A stretch of 64,000 nt of DNA from Ampelocalamus luodianensis (GCA_036346255.1 CM070629.1:50714916-50778915); one strand, 5' to 3'. Counted from the first letter of the stretch, positions 21,938-35,322 are shown. A program made the numbers and translations. Notes: generated by a model not told the origin, from the letters alone.

Positions 21938-22263
21938 TTTCAACGAAAGTGGCACGTTTTCTACCAGTCAGAACCAAGATTCGTACCGGTCACTTGGCTG
22001 AGCTTTATGTCTCAAGGATCATAAGCTTTCCAGGTACCGAAGGCGATCGTTTCTGATCGCGGTTCTTTGTTCACTTCTCGAATTTGGCATAGTCTGCCAG
22101 AGACTATGGAAACTCATCTTTCTTCCAGCTTAGCTTATCATCCTCAAACTATTGGCCAAACGGAACGAGTCAACCAAGTCTTGGAAGACAAGCTCCGTAC
22201 TTGTGTTCGGACGACCCATCCTTCCTTTTCGAATGAGCCAAATCTCAGGACGAGATTTCGGTA
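21938..22263 (+). pseudogene. Integrase remnant of element B fused to pol 3' end
   Basis: STKVARFLPVRTKIRTGHLA near 21940 and then VSDRGSLFTSRIWHSLPE from about 22045 are integrase-core segments with the second catalytic Asp; they lie in different frames. TIGQTERVNQVLEDKLRTC carries the catalytic Glu. Directly after this the reading becomes HPSFSNEPNLRTRFR, the far end of pol seen elsewhere as YPSFFSE. About 0.7 kb covering the integrase C-terminus and chromodomain is therefore deleted. Upstream protease, RT and RNase H are absent. It is non-functional and serves only to show that B descends from an autonomous Tekay-like element. Confidence 0.8.
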
Positions 22264-22277
22264 AGGTGGGGAGGTTT
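22260..22277 (+). other. Element B polypurine tract
   Basis: Purine-rich GGTAAGGTGGGGAGGTTT directly before the 3' LTR start TGTAACGTCCC. This is the standard plus-strand primer position and the counterpart of the F and element 1 tracts. Confidence 0.85.
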
Positions 22278-23438
22278 TGTAACGTCCCAATTCTGGGTTT
22301 GTGTTTCAAATGTAAGAAAATGAGTAGAAATTAAAAACTTTTCTTACGTCTTGTATTTTCCTGTAGGTCTTGTAAAGGAATTATGGAAATACAAAGTCAT
22401 AAGTCTTTTTGACCAAAACCTTGCCCTTCAAAAACCTTCGTGTCAAACCTTGTGATCATTCCTTGGAAATATTTTTCCTGGGTTCTAAAGATGTTGTGGG
22501 ACCCCTCTGAAAAATTTCACAATTTTTAGAAACTGTTTGAATATTTTTAGGGGATAGTCAAACCAGTTGACTGTTGGTCAAACCCTAAATCAGGACCTTG
22601 TTAAAAAATTTGGAGAAAAATACAGTGCATAAAAACCTCTGAAAATTTTATACAAGGTCAATCCTAGAGTTAGCAAGCCCCTGTAAACAGTTCAGAATTT
22701 TTGGATTTAATTTGCTATCCCTAAAAATCCCACAAAGTTTCAGCTCAAATTAAAAACCCTAAACCGGGTTTCACTGTTCCTCGGGTGTGGACCAGTCTTG
22801 GGCTCGAGCCACTTGACTTGGCTCAGTCAACTAACCACAATCGAGCCCATTTTAAAATGCGTAGGAACTGTCAGCTATTAGATTTCAATCGGGTCGTCCA
22901 CGTTCGTCAGGAACGTTCGGACCTCCAGATTGCACATCTTGTTGTGAGCTGTTCGATTTTAATCCAACCGCCCGTGACCCTTGGACATCCGGACTTCCGA
23001 TTATTTCTTCCAATCGTGACCGTCCTTTTCGATCGGACCGCTCGCAGCGTTTGGGGTCAATTGGAGGGGCTGCGATCGTCTCCTTTAAATCTGAGCCGTC
23101 CATTTTGATCCCAGGGTTGAGATGATTTGACTCAACCTAACCCTTTAATTCCTTTTCAACCGAGCCAGTTTAACCCCTTTCACTGACAGTGGACCCTTGA
23201 CCGCTCCTGGTCATCTTCTTCCTCGGTCGCCCGCGTGCGCGTGTGCCTGTACACCATGGCGTGGGAGAGCAGTGCCCTGTCCATTCCTCTCGTCCTTCGA
23301 CGGATCTTAGCCTCATTTAATGCTTGCCAGTGCTTTACCCCCTTTAGACGTGTTCTTCACCTGCTCCCTTCACTTCAGCTCGTCCATGGCAGAACCATGA
23401 ACCGAGCTCATCCTTGGAGCGTGCCCTAGCTCCTCAGC

Positions 23439-23445
23439 TATAAAA
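23439..23445 (+). promoter_or_regulatory. Probable TATA box of the B LTR
   Basis: TATAAAA in CAGCTATAAAAGTCCC, about 1.16 kb into the LTR, followed by a pyrimidine-rich region rich in CTC. It is placed like the box in solo LTR C, which supports it as the U3 promoter. Confidence 0.6.
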
Positions 23446-25791
23446 GTCCCCCGAGCTCCTCCTTAGCTCTCTTTCAACGCTACATTACTAACCCTAGCTC
23501 CTCTCGTCTTGTGTGAGCTCAGAGCACCAAAACCCTCAGATCCACCATTGCTGGCCGAAACCAAGCTTCTTCATTTTTGGCACCCCAGGGGTCCTTTGTC
23601 AATTCTTTCTGCGTCACTTTGCGCCTCTTATCATCTTGAGCAAAAGCCCTAAATCAATTTTGTATGGCATTCACAGGATTTGCCAAATTTTGGAATTGGT
23701 TGTTTGAGACCGAAATCACCCCCCTTCTCCCTCAGCTCCGGTAAGTGCATTATTTTTCAATTCCTTGCTCATGGAGCATCTACGAGCTATTATGAAGCTA
23801 TATTGATGACGCGGTCTTTCTCATTTTGCTTAAGCGTCGCCTCCACTTCATCTTCTTCGTTGCCGGCAAACCTCTTCGCCGCCAGAGCAACTCCGACCAC
23901 CTCTGTTCCTCTCCAGTGATAAGGTAACTCCTATGTAGTCCCTAGAGGCTTGGCACTTGCTTCCTTGAACTGCGACGGAGCTTTTTGCTACTTTCCATTC
24001 TGGCCGTGCTTTGCACCACCGCTCAGCTCCGGCTAGCCGCCGTTATGGTCCTTCCCTGTAGTCACCACCACCACCAGCATGTGTGTTGTGCTATTGCGGT
24101 CTCGTTTTGGCCCTTAGTCAGCGCCGACGTGGTCCACATCGCCGGCGGCAAGCCGTGGAAGGCCCTCGGGTTTTTGTCGGACACGAAAACGCTGTCGCGT
24201 TGTCATTTCGGACAAAGATTTGGGCTTTAACTGCTAATCATTGTTAATCATTTGCTTAGCACTTAATGCTGTCCTAAACCGGCACTTAGAGTCGCTGACA
24301 GGTGGGCCCAACCCTTTTAAACCTCTCCCGAGCGCTGTGCCGTGGCCGTTTAAGACAAAACATGTTCATTAAGTGCTAATCAGCAATTAATCATTGGTAA
24401 TCATTGTATTAACCATAAATGGTTGTCTTTAAATGACTCATTGCGTCACTTACATGTGGGACCAGCCACTTAAACACCCCCTCTCGCACTGTTCGAGATC
24501 GTTAGGACATGATTAATGCTAATCATGGGCTGATCATTATTAATCATTGATTAGTTGTTAATGGTGGTCTTAATTGAACTTTGGAGTCGCTGACAGTGGG
24601 CCCCGGTCTTAATTGATTAGTACTGTAAGGCACCTCCTGTGCGTGCGTTACACTCAAAGGTTTGTGGACCGTCGATTTCACGACCAGCGGTCCAGATCTC
24701 GTGGAGCTTTCGGACCCCCCGGTTACCTCTTTCCCTGTGGGCCGTTAGATCTAGATCTACGGCCCAGATCATCGGGAACGTTCGGATGAACGTTCGGACT
24801 TGTGAACAGTGCCCGATCAATCTCAGCCATCCATATCCGGCCCATGATCGATTCAGACGTTCGGGTCACCCGAACGTCCCATTCATTTTTTATGATTGGA
24901 TCTTGATCCAACGGTGCACGTTTGTGGGCGGCGTGTGCGCGTGCGTGTGGCTGGGCTCAGCGCACGTGGCGTGTCTGACCCCACCTGTCATTTACGTTGG
25001 CTAAGGAAAGCTGAGTACAAAATGTTTTTACTATTGTTACGATTTTCCGAAATACTTTTCTTATGCTTGGTTAATTGTTTTAAAACTTCAAAATATCGTA
25101 ACTAATTCAGTTTAAATCCTTTTTGGTTGATATCAATTTTGTTAATTCTGAAATTAACTAAGTTTTAATCTAAAAGTGGTTTTAAGCCTAGTATTAGCTC
25201 CAGAACAATATGAGAATAGATTTAATTCCTGTTAGGGTTATCTTGTGCACTAAAAATTCATTTAATTTGGAAAATGCATAACTAATTCTCTGTAGATCCT
25301 GTTTGGGTGAATCCAACTGTGATAAATTCCTGATTAGCTAAAGTTTAACCTAAAAATACATGTACGTACTGATTCTGTACCAATAAATTATATAGGTTGC
25401 ATTGACTTGATTAGGTATAAATATTGTCTAGAGATTTATTTAAAATTTATAAAAGGCACAAGTAATTCCCTGTAACTCCAAATTTAGCAAACTAAAATCT
25501 GTTAAATTCCTCTGATAATGTACTTCAATATAGGATAGGTTTTGTTCATTTATTTGACTCTCAAAAATGATATGCCCTAGTGTCACAACTTAGAAAAGTC
25601 ATAAGTAATTCATTTTAACTCCAAATTGAGTAAACTCAATTTTGCTAACCTTAGGATGCCAATATATACCTACTATAAAAATTTCAAGTTCCAGATCTTT
25701 CTAGAAATTTATGTCATGAACAGTAGCAGCAATTAATTTAGTTTCAATTTCCAGACTGAGAGAATTTGTTTAGGGCATAACTTTTTCATGC

Positions 25792-28292
25792 TGTAACACT
25801 CCAACTCAACATTGAGCCTGGAATGTTACTAAAATTAAATTAAATTAAAACCAATTACTAATTTTCGACAGAACCTCCTTTGTATAGTTAACTATACTGA
25901 GGTTCCAACAATTAATCACAGCAATTAACAATAAACTCCATATTCAAGTTCATTCGAGCATGCAAGATAATCTAAATAACATAAACAAAATGTGCTATTC
26001 TCATTATTACAATTAATCTAAAACTCAAAACCATCCATTAGTGATTCTCAAGCAGTTTACTTATTATTGGAATAAAACTAAATAGCAGTTACCTTAAGGA
26101 TGAGTGGTAGTGAGTGCATCCAAACATCTACTCCCTCCCATGCATGCCGTTCTTGCCAGTTGTACCTAAAACATATCAAAGCAAGAGTGAGCCCAAAGAC
26201 TCAGCAAGTATCAACAAGGCTAAAGCTAAGTTCACTGTCATAGCATCAATATACCAAAATAAACATTACACTAAACATAGCCTTCATGCTTATGTAATGC
26301 GACCAATGCAATGCACCTTTTAAACTTTATCTCTTTTCGCATTTTACCGGTAATGCGGGGTATACAACCGTCGATGTATACCCTTGCCTGTGCCCTCTGG
26401 CATAGGGACCAAGAGCCTATAATCCGCAAGTATAGGGACCTTTGCCCATTAGCTTCATGATGGGGACCTCATTAATCGTTGCCCACATTCCGCGAATATG
26501 GGGACCTCAAGCCCGTCATTTACATGACGGCGACCTCAACTATTCATACTTGGTCACATGAAAGCATTAACAACATACAAAGGAAACTTTAACAACATAC
26601 AAAGGAAACTTTAACCATAACTTGCATTTACCAAGATATATTGTAATTCATCACATTAACAACCATGCATGACTAATACGAACAAGACACAATCAAACTC
26701 AGCAAACAATCATAATTATTCCTCAACCCGAATACTTGCCTCAACCATGCGAGAACGGTGGACGCAAAGAGGGGGCTGCCCCTGGGATCACGCTCCTACC
26801 TGAACATAAAGATAACCCAATCTAAGACCAACATACTGGACCAAAAGCATAAATAACAACACAATTGAACTCACTAAACTTCAAAGCGTTTCCAATCTTC
26901 CAATTTCTAGCGATCGATTTGGTGTTCACTACGGACGGTCAACTTCTAAAATACATAACTTTCTGCTCAGCAGTCCAAATACGATGTTCTAATACTTTAT
27001 GGAAAGGTAATTAAATTACCTAAATAAACTTAGTTGGAGAGCCCTTCTGACTCTGCCATTTACTGCCCCTACCAAGCCAATCTATAGATCATCAATTATC
27101 ACGTCGAGTTCTCTGGACAGTACACTAAAACCACCATAACGTTTGCTAAGAAAGTCCAAATCTTGCGTTCTTTATTTTTCTGAAAAGGTATGGAAATTAC
27201 CTACATTTTTCGTTATATCGAGATCCTCTGATTTCATCTTTAACTAATGGCTTAACCTAGTTTCCTACAGACTGTCCAAATACTGGCAGATCAGCAGGAC
27301 AACCACAATAAAAAAATCATAACTTTTGATCCGTACATCGGAATTAGGTGAACTCGGCGGCCACCAAAAGCTAGGAATATTTTATAAATAACTCTAGCAG
27401 GTCAACACTTCTGATTCTGCCTTTAAGAACCCGAAAACAGACATGCAAGTAATGGACAGAATTCTAGAATTAAACGCAGCAGTTCAATGATTATCTAATT
27501 GATGGCAATAACGAATCTAACTTGATTCAAAACAGCTAGGGGAGGAATTGTTACCCTTGAAGACACTAATGAAATCGCTGAAAACCCCACAAGGATCTCC
27601 TCTCCCCTTTCTTCTCCCTCTCCTCCACCTTCCTTTGGCCGGCAGCAATGGCGGAAGCACCACAAAGGGGCAAGACATCAATGGAGCGCAAGGGGAGGAG
27701 GTGTTGGACCAAGGCGTCATTGGAGAGGGAGAGTGGCGGCTCTAGGGGGAAGGAGGGGCAAGGGTGGGGCTCTAGGGTTTCAGCCGTCCTCCCCCCTTTC
27801 CCAATTGGCCGGCCTCCACATGGGCCTCCTGGGCTAAAGGCCCGAGGCCTAGGTTCTCCCTACTTTATTTTTGTGTAGCGAACACTTCGGAGGTCGTAAC
27901 TTTCTCTCCTGAACTCGGAATGAAGTGATTTGTATCTTCAAATTTAGATAACTCATAGCACTTCAACTTTCTATTTGTGGAGTTTTTCTTAAAATGCCGT
28001 ATTCATTACAAAATTTGCCTTGGAAGTTGACTCGGTTGTGGACCTTGGTTCTCTGTACGGCCTGCCTTGCGGGCCCCATATCTTAGAACTCCAAATTAGG
28101 TAAATGAGGACTATAAATTGTACTATGGAAAATGATCTACAACTTTGTAGTTATGAGGTTTTCCATTCGAAGTCGTTCTAGTCGCGAAAATTACATTACA
28201 AGATGATTACAGATTTTGTCATGTTTCTGTGCGAGGCAAATAAGGAATCTCTCAATCTCCTTATATTCTCTGTACCTAAACGGGATATTACA
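25792..28292 (-). mobile_element. Solo LTR S of the L/I group
   Basis: Flanked by CATGC on both sides (25787-25791, 28293-28297). In element orientation it runs TGTAATATCCCG to GGAGTGTTACA, 2501 bp, with no internal region, PBS or PPT, so it is a solo LTR. It matches the second part of the L LTR (2326-4122), including the 16-bp palindrome and the hairpin array. It sits in the B 3' LTR in opposite orientation. Divergence from L is visible, much of it as transitions, so it is older than F or I. Confidence 0.93.
26358..26535 (-). other. Decayed hairpin array in solo LTR S
   Basis: The same array as 3341-3552 in reverse orientation: GGGTATACA/TGTATACCC at the start is perfect; CCTGTGCC/GGCATAGG, CCCATTA/TGATGGG and CCCACATTC/GAATATGGG each have one altered pair; CCGTCAT/ATGACGG is kept. 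The outermost ACTTGGTCA stem has lost its partner. GGACC separators are kept. The damage is mostly C-to-T type change, as expected for methylated, silent DNA. Confidence 0.8.
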
Positions 28293-30139
28293 CATGCTTA
28301 GTCCAAATTGAACCATTCTTATTTTTAAATTCATTTAAAATCATAACCTTACTACTGGGTAAATTTCATGAGATTTGGATGACTTTTCCTGTTGAGATTC
28401 ATTTGGTGTTCTTCGTTCCTTATTAGTTTTTCGCATTTTTGCGATAGGTTCCGACGATTGTGTTGATTGCGTGAGTGATCCTCTGCAGCAAGAAAGTGTT
28501 CTCCATCAAGGCAAGCAGTGTAACATCATTTGATCATATTGCTTCTATTACTTGTCTAATATCTTGTTTGCAAAACCTAAGTATGCATGCTTCTTGTGTC
28601 AAAGCTAATTTTTGTCGATTAGAGGTAGCTAAGCCTATTGTATAGTTTTCCTGAAATTGTTCACCCCCGCCACTACCCTAGGTTATTATCCTCACTTGTG
28701 AATTAGAGCCCGGTGGATGACTTATGGGCTTTTTATTGTCTTTGCGATATGATGCTTAGCAATGCTTAGTTACCGGTAGAATTGGGCGGTTATCGACTTA
28801 GTCGATAACCTTGATCATACAAACTTATTATGACTTTATAATTCAGCCTCTGTGCTATGTTTATTTGTGAAAACTAAAAATAAAAACAAAATGATTTGGA
28901 CTTGGGCACAATGGTAGGATGGTGTGTTTTTGGGTGTGATTGGAATGGTGCCCGGGTCATTAAGGACCGAGTTACTTGCGCCACCGTGCTGAGCATTTTG
29001 CGTGCTAACCACACTAGAGGGAAATGGGACCTCTCTTGACTTAGTACTTTGGCGTGTGTTAGCTACGAGTCGCAGGTGGGCTTGGGCGTTTTGTGTTGTG
29101 GTAAAATGAGGTGGTTCATGTGTTGGGAGCATTGTAGTTGTCCGAAAAGCTTTACCCCGAGGGGTAGTTGTCTTTTTGGCTTTACAATGTAAGCGTATGG
29201 GCTGCGGTCCATACGAGCGGCTCGTAGTTGATACACAATGTTGGAAATGTCTCGTAGGACTTAGCCGTGCCGGCATACCTTCGGAAGTGTGCTTCATCTA
29301 GTGGCAAAAAGGCGATCTGAAGTGTGGGTACATTGGTACACCCTTGCAGGGTTAAAACTATTCGAATAGCCTTGTCCTAGGTTATGGACACGCTCGGATA
29401 CGCCCCGTGAGAACTAGACTACAACCTTTTAATTAAAACTTGATGTGGGTGGTACGAGTGGGTAACTCGTGCTATTGTTGTGATGGCCATTGGGTTGGTC
29501 ATCTCCAGGATGTCTTTATAATTACTACTCATTGTCTCACTGTTATTTATGCAAATAAAATTCAGATTGTTAACACTGCCTTCAAACTATTACTTATTGC
29601 AAATAAAACTTGCTTTATGCTGAAAATAACCTTTGAGCCTTCTCATTTGATTAAAGCCTGCATGTAGTAGTAACTAGGTTTGTTACTCGTAAGTCTTGCG
29701 AGTACATTTTTGTACTCATTTGCTTTGCTTAATTGTTGCAGAGAAGGTTGATCCCCAAGGGATCAACTTTGGTGAGTTTTGCTGCGTTATGGACAACTAG
29801 CTTGGTGGCCCGTCGGATTGCCTTGTGGGTGTGTGGTAAACCGGTTGGCTTTTGTCTTAGCCATCTTATGGCATTTTACTTCCACTGTTATTTCTAACTC
29901 TTTAGCCTGTTGGGGACTGGTTGGTCTCCTTTGTAATAAATTTTATGTATGTCTTTTGCTTGTAAAGTTTAAGCTTCAGTTATATGAGTTGTATGGAATT
30001 GATGCATGCTTTTGTAAAAGGGTGTGTATACTGCAATTCTGGGAAGTATACATTTTCCCGTGGCACGATGTATTTTGTTTGTGATGCTAGAGTCATTGGA
30101 TGACTAAGCATTACAAGCTAAATAAACCGGGGTCTCACA

Positions 30140-30482
30140 AATATGTTGCTGGGATTTATGTTTAACATATTGTTGAATGTTTATACTTGAAGTCTTGATG
30201 TTGGTAATACTTTATTACTGGTTAAAATTGGTAACAATAGTAGATGCAGAAGTAGCGACAATTGGTATCAGAGCGTGCATTAGGTCTGTGGTGAATAAAT
30301 TAATAACTTACTTGTTTAGTCCCCTAAAAATTTGACACACTGGTGCACAACAGGATGGGATTGGATCATGTTTTGCATTTGTGCTTCTGTTAGCTTTTTT
30401 AATTGTTAATGAATGTTGAATTGTTGCTGGATTGATTATGTAATGATGAATATTGTTACACTTGAGCTGAGTTGTTAGTTGC
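30140..30482 (+). other. Spacer between the two nests, with a PBS-like site
   Basis: 343 bp, AT-rich, without coding motifs. ATTGGTATCAGAGCG at about 30261-30275 is a perfect plant Met-tRNA PBS core following GCAGAAGTAGCGACA. It may be the LTR/internal junction of an older plus-strand retroelement into which B and D inserted. The remainder of that element is not recognisable. The last five bases, GTTGC, would be the target duplication of element D. Confidence 0.45.
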
Positions 30483-31157
30483 TGTCGGGATCCAAACGTG
30501 CAAATCTGGACCGTCTCTGTATAATGCACGAGTCTAGGATCAAGCTAGTCTATACAATGTCAACATAGATGAATATCATTCCACATAAGAAGAATATAAG
30601 AATAAATGACTAATTTGATTAAATAAATAGCAGTTGTGACCTTATGGTCAAGTTTACAATTATTAATCCATGCAGGGTTGACACTAAATAAAGAGACAGC
30701 AACGGAACAAAAGCAGCTCCAGCGGAAACTCATCGACACGCCACAGGCAATTGACTAGGATCAAGACCTAACGATCACCACCCTTGTATAGCTCCTCAAA
30801 AGTAGGCAAAATTTTCTCCACTTCAGTTGAATGATTGTAGTAACAATGAGTACTCCAAGTACTCAACAAGTTGTACCATAGAATGCAAATATAAATGATG
30901 ACTTATTTCAAAGAAAATAGTTTCGGTGGCTATTTTACAATAAAGCAGCATTTGCAATTGAATACAGATATTACATTGAAAATGTAATTCAAAACAAATA
31001 AACAATAATATTTTAACAATTATTTTCACAAAGCTTTCATAACCTAATAAATTTCTTTCACACAGTTGCATAAGTTATCCCACACAACTGTCCCTTCCCA
31101 ATTGTTTTTATGAAAATATACCCCTCGTGTGAAATCCCCAAGCATGTCCATGACCGA

Positions 31158-34100
31158 TGTAACAGCCCTAACTTAGGGTTTGTATTTCCAATGTAAAATT
31201 TTGAGGAGAAATAAAAACTTTTGTTGTCTCATCAAATCATCTAGAAGTCTCTACATTTTTCCCTAGCAATTCCCATTTTCTAGAATTAAATTCTTGTGAA
31301 TGGAAATTGTTGTCAGCAAATTCTTAGCCTTCAAACTTGTGATCATCCCCTAGGAATATTTTTCCTGTCATCTTGATCATCCTATCTACCTCCCTGAATT
31401 ATTTCACAATTTTTAGATTTTGTTTGCTATTTCAAATGATCAAGTCAAACCAGTTTAGAAATCTGGTCAAACTTCTGTTCAGCAACTTGTGAATTTTAGT
31501 GGGAAAAATCTAGTGCATGAAAACTCCTGGAAAAATTTCAAAAGGTTGTCCTCTGTCTCTAGTAGCTTCCATAAAAATTTCGAAATTTTTGGAGCCATGG
31601 AGCTATCTCTAAAAATTTCCCAAAACTTCTCTGTCTTTTAAATCGAATTCAGAAAACACTGTTTGTCGGGCCCGAACCACACTTGGGCTCGAGTCCGACC
31701 GCACTAATGGACTCGATCGCGTCAACTAATCGCACCGCCCGAGTCCAATCAATCGTGACCGTCCGATGAAGATCGAACGATCCACGTCGCGTGCGCAACC
31801 GACCTGTCCGAATGCATACACCAATCTCAGCCGTCCATTTCAGATCCAACAGTCGGTGCGATACTGATCGAGTCAAACCTCCGGTTCGCACCGCTTCGTC
31901 GCCGTCGCTGACATGTGGGCCATCCTTGTCAGGTTCTTCCTCGCCGACTCGCGCCTACGAGCTCACTGGCGCTCAAGATGCGTGCACGCGACTCATCGCC
32001 GCCACGCCGCACGCGCGATACCGCCTCGAGGATCGCCCGGAGTCCATCTACCTCCTTGGGTCATCCATTCTTCCTCGCGTTCATTCTTGTGTTTTCTCCG
32101 CCCATTTCTTAGCTTCGGCCGGAGAAGAACCCGAGCACAGCGCCACCACCTCGTTGCCGCTCGTGCTTCTACAACCCCGTCTTCGACTTCCTTGTTCAGC
32201 GCCGCTTCCATTTTGGCCATCCCGGATCCTTGGCGTCCAGTGGATCACCTGGGGCGGTATCATCGTCTCCGCCTCCGGCGATCTCGGTCCCGTGAGCTCG
32301 TTTGCGACCTGGTGAGCTTCTAGCTCCGCCACCTAGTCCCTTAGGATCGCATTGATGCACTAAGTCTAACGGTAACCTCATTTTCATCTTTGGTGCATCG
32401 TTGCGGGCGTGCGACCAATTCTTCTCCAAGCTCGGTTTCGCGCGCCGGAAATTCCGCCACCTCGGGCCTTCTTCGTCGGCGTTATCGTGTGCTTCTTGCT
32501 CCGGTGTTGAGGCGGCTTAAGCACACCTTCCGGTCTTCTCAATGCTCGCAGGCGTCTTCTCCGCGAGCACCGCATCTTCTTCTCCGCCTCCGGCCGTCGC
32601 GAGCTCCACTCCGGTGACCATCGGACTCGCCGCCGCCAACAAGTTCGTGAGGTTGCTGCGCACCGAGGTGTCACTCGAGCCAGGCGCCTCTCCTTCACCG
32701 GGCCGCCTACCTCGCCGTCGCGCCACAAGACGGCTCCAAAGAAGTCGCCATGGGTTAGGTGATAACCCGTCTTTAGTGTTTAAGCACTCTTGATCTCGTG
32801 AATATGACTTGTGGGCCTCGAGTTAAATCGCGGTTAAAATCTTAACTGCACCGTTTAAACCCCCTTTGTGTCGTGTCATGTGGGCCCATGATGTCGATTA
32901 GTGGGTGTGTAACCCTTGGCGATATGTTTTCTCTGTTTGAAAACGTATTTCTCTGTGAGTATGTGTTAGAAGTACACTTTGGTAAGTCAAAGACGTATTC
33001 TTAGAATACGCCTTCGACGTCATCTTCGGCGCGGGTGGGCTGTTCTGGTCAGCACGTTCGCGCGGGCCCGCCTGTCGGTGTCTGGGGCTTGCTGGCTGCC
33101 GGTAGGAAAAGATTTAAATGATTTGGTATTTCAAATGCTTTTCATTGAGTCATAATTCAATTAAACTTGTAAAATGCATAACTAATTCAATTTTTATCTA
33201 AATCGCATGAATCCAGTGCTGATAATTTTCATTTCAAATGTATTATTTACTAAAATTAGTTTCATCCATGTCTCTGTAGCAAAAATCTGTTAATTAACAA
33301 AATGATGTCTTATGTATCTTCTAAATTAGAAAATGTATATCTCTTTCAATATTTGTCCAAATCCAGTGAAACCAATTTTGTAATTGCCATTTTAATGTAC
33401 TAATTATTAGGATAGGTTATATACACTGCTTACTTCATGAAAATTTGTTAAGCAATTAACTAGTGTTTAGATGTGTTTTTAGCTTAGGAAATTCATAGAA
33501 AATTCTTAATAACTTAAAATGAATTGTTCTCTATTTCTGAAATTTTGTTATATCATGCTTAAGCTGCTGTATGAGTTTTAGTATGTTTGTTTGTTGTTGC
33601 ATGTTTGAGTTTTGTCGGTGTTATTCGTTCTTATTCGCTGTTTTGTTCAATCGTTAGGATTCGACATTTGCGGTAACCCTGAGAACGACCCTCCGCAACA
33701 AATTGAGCAACAGCATCCAGGCAAGCAGTTTGATCATGATAATCCCAGTATTTTTAAAGTCTAATATTTTGTTTCAGCTGTATGTATGCATTGCTTAATT
33801 TGTGTTAAATTGATTAGCTAAATCCGTAGCTGCATATCCTGTAGTCAAAATATTGATCTCTACTACCTGAGCCTAGGTTATTTGCTGTGATTAGAGGTCG
33901 CTGGATGATCTCTTGTCACTTAGTAGATCCGGGTCAAATTGCTTAGACATGCTTAGTATCGGTAGAAATGGGCGGTTATCGACTTAGTCGGTAACCTTGA
34001 TCACACAAAATTTACTACCTTTATGTTTTAGCATTTCTGCTATGTTTAATTGCAAAACTAAAAATGAAAACAAAATAATTTAGACTTGGGCACAATGGTA

Positions 34101-35319
34101 TGTTGGTGTGATCTATTGGGTGTGACTGGAAAGGTGCCCGAGTCAGTTAAGGACCGAGTTACTTGCGCCACCGTACTGAGCATTTTGCGTGCTAACCACA
34201 CTAGAGTATATGGGACCTCTCTTGACCTAGTACTTTGGCGTGTATTGGCTCCGGGTCGCAGGAGGTCGCAGGAGGGACGGAGGTGGGAGCATGGTAGTTG
34301 TCCGAAAAGCTTTATCCTGAGTGGGTAGTTGTCTTTTCGGCTTTACCATGTAAGCGTATGGATTTCTATCCATACGAGCGGCTCGTAGTTAATACACAAT
34401 ATTGGAAAAAGTCTCGTAGGACTTAGCCGTGCCAGCATACCTTCGGAAGTGTGTTTTGGCTTAAAGGCGGTCTGAAGTGTGGGTACATTGGTACACCCCT
34501 GCAGGGTTAAAACTATTCGAATAGCCTCGTCCTAGGTTATGGACACGCTCGGATACGCCCCGTAAGAACTAGACTACAACATTTAAATTAAAATTTGATG
34601 GGTGGTACGAATCTGGGATTCGTGCTATTGTTGTGGTGACTATTGGGATAGTCACTTCTAGGATGTTTTATCTCTATTCTTTTGTATTATTATCCGTACT
34701 GTTATTTCAATCTTAAAAATGAATTGCAAACTTGCCTTTAAACTGTATTACATTATTGCAAATAAAGTTGGCTTTATGCAAATAAAACATATGGCCTCCA
34801 CCAAATAAGCCTGCATGTAGCTTATGAACAGGTCTGCTAGTTCACACGTCGCCTTGCGGGTACAAAGACAATCTTTGTACTCGTGTGCTTTGCTTAATGT
34901 TTTTGTTGCAGAGGAAGAAGGTGAGCCCCAAGGGCCTCACTACGTGAGTCAGTGTTGCCGATTCGTGGGCGACTAGACTTGGCGGTCCTGTCGGATGCCT
35001 TGTGGGTTGGAGGCACGATTGGCTTTGTTTATAGCCATCTTATGGCACTTTTGCTTCCGCTGTCGTTCTTGTTTAATCTTGTATCTTGTGGCCTGTCGGC
35101 CTTGGTCTGTAATAACTCTACTATTTGTTTATCTTCCGTTTGGTAGTGTAATGTTTGGACTCTATGTTTGGAATGGAGTTGATGTCTAATTTTGTACCGA
35201 GGTGTGTATACTGCTTCCTGGGAAGTATACATATCTCGAGGATCAGTTTATTTGATTTGTGATGCTAGGACCAGGTGGTTGGTTAAGCATTACAAGCCAA
35301 ATAAATTGGGGTCCTCACA
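31158..35319 (+). repeat. Element F 5' LTR
   Basis: TGTAACAGCCCTAAC to GGGGTCCTCACA. GC-rich block at 31660-32780. The hairpin set is in its last kilobase: CCGAAAAG/CTTTTCGG (near 34302-34340), CCCTGCAGGG 34497-34506, CTATTCGAATAG 34513-34524, GGGTACAAAGA/TCTTTGTACTC-type stem 34858-34882. Open frames such as 31791-32315 fall in the GC-rich block on both strands; they recur only because the LTR is duplicated and have no recognisable domains. Confidence 0.93.
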
Positions 35320-35322
35320 AAG

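Larger units (their letters stand above)
4123..30139 (+). mobile_element. Element B: defective Tekay-like LTR element hosting four insertions
   Basis: The pieces rejoin in order once insertions with their target duplications are removed: 5' LTR (upstream of L, then 4123-5196), PBS 5200-5213, internal 5214-6795, 16484-16606 and 21479-22259, PPT about 22260-22277, 3' LTR 22278-30139. The two visible LTR ends (4123-5196 and 29067-30139) are nearly identical by eye, so B is not very old. Its internal region is only about 2.5 kb and holds an extra ORF plus an integrase remnant. Gag, protease, RT and RNase H are absent, so B cannot supply its own enzymes. The left end and left target duplication are outside the window; the 3' flank begins AATAT. 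Confidence 0.8.
22278..30139 (+). repeat. Element B 3' LTR (split by solo LTR S)
   Basis: Starts TGTAACGTCCCAATT after the PPT and ends GGGGTCTCACA; the flank begins AATAT. The LTR is 22278-25791 plus 28298-30139, about 5.36 kb. Sequence rejoins smoothly across S: the ends CATAACTTTTTCATGC and TTAGTCCAAATTG line up with 19617-19650 of solo LTR C. Hairpins include CTATTCGAATAG at 29358-29369 and GTTGATCCC/GGGATCAAC near 29750. No genes are supported inside it. Confidence 0.9.

Noticed and set aside
16607..22277. Solo LTR C read as the 5' LTR of element B paired with 22278-30139
   Set aside because: CCTTC flanks both sides of C, no PBS follows it, and it is clearly more diverged from the B 3' LTR than the true 5' LTR end at 4123-5196.
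27517..27878. Small open frames around a poly-purine stretch in solo LTR S
   Set aside because: Low-complexity LTR sequence with both strands open; no domain and no support from L.
31791..32323. Open frames of 130-174 codons in the F 5' LTR, repeated at 39605-40145
   Set aside because: They lie in the GC-rich LTR block, overlap on both strands, have no domain and recur only because the LTR is duplicated.
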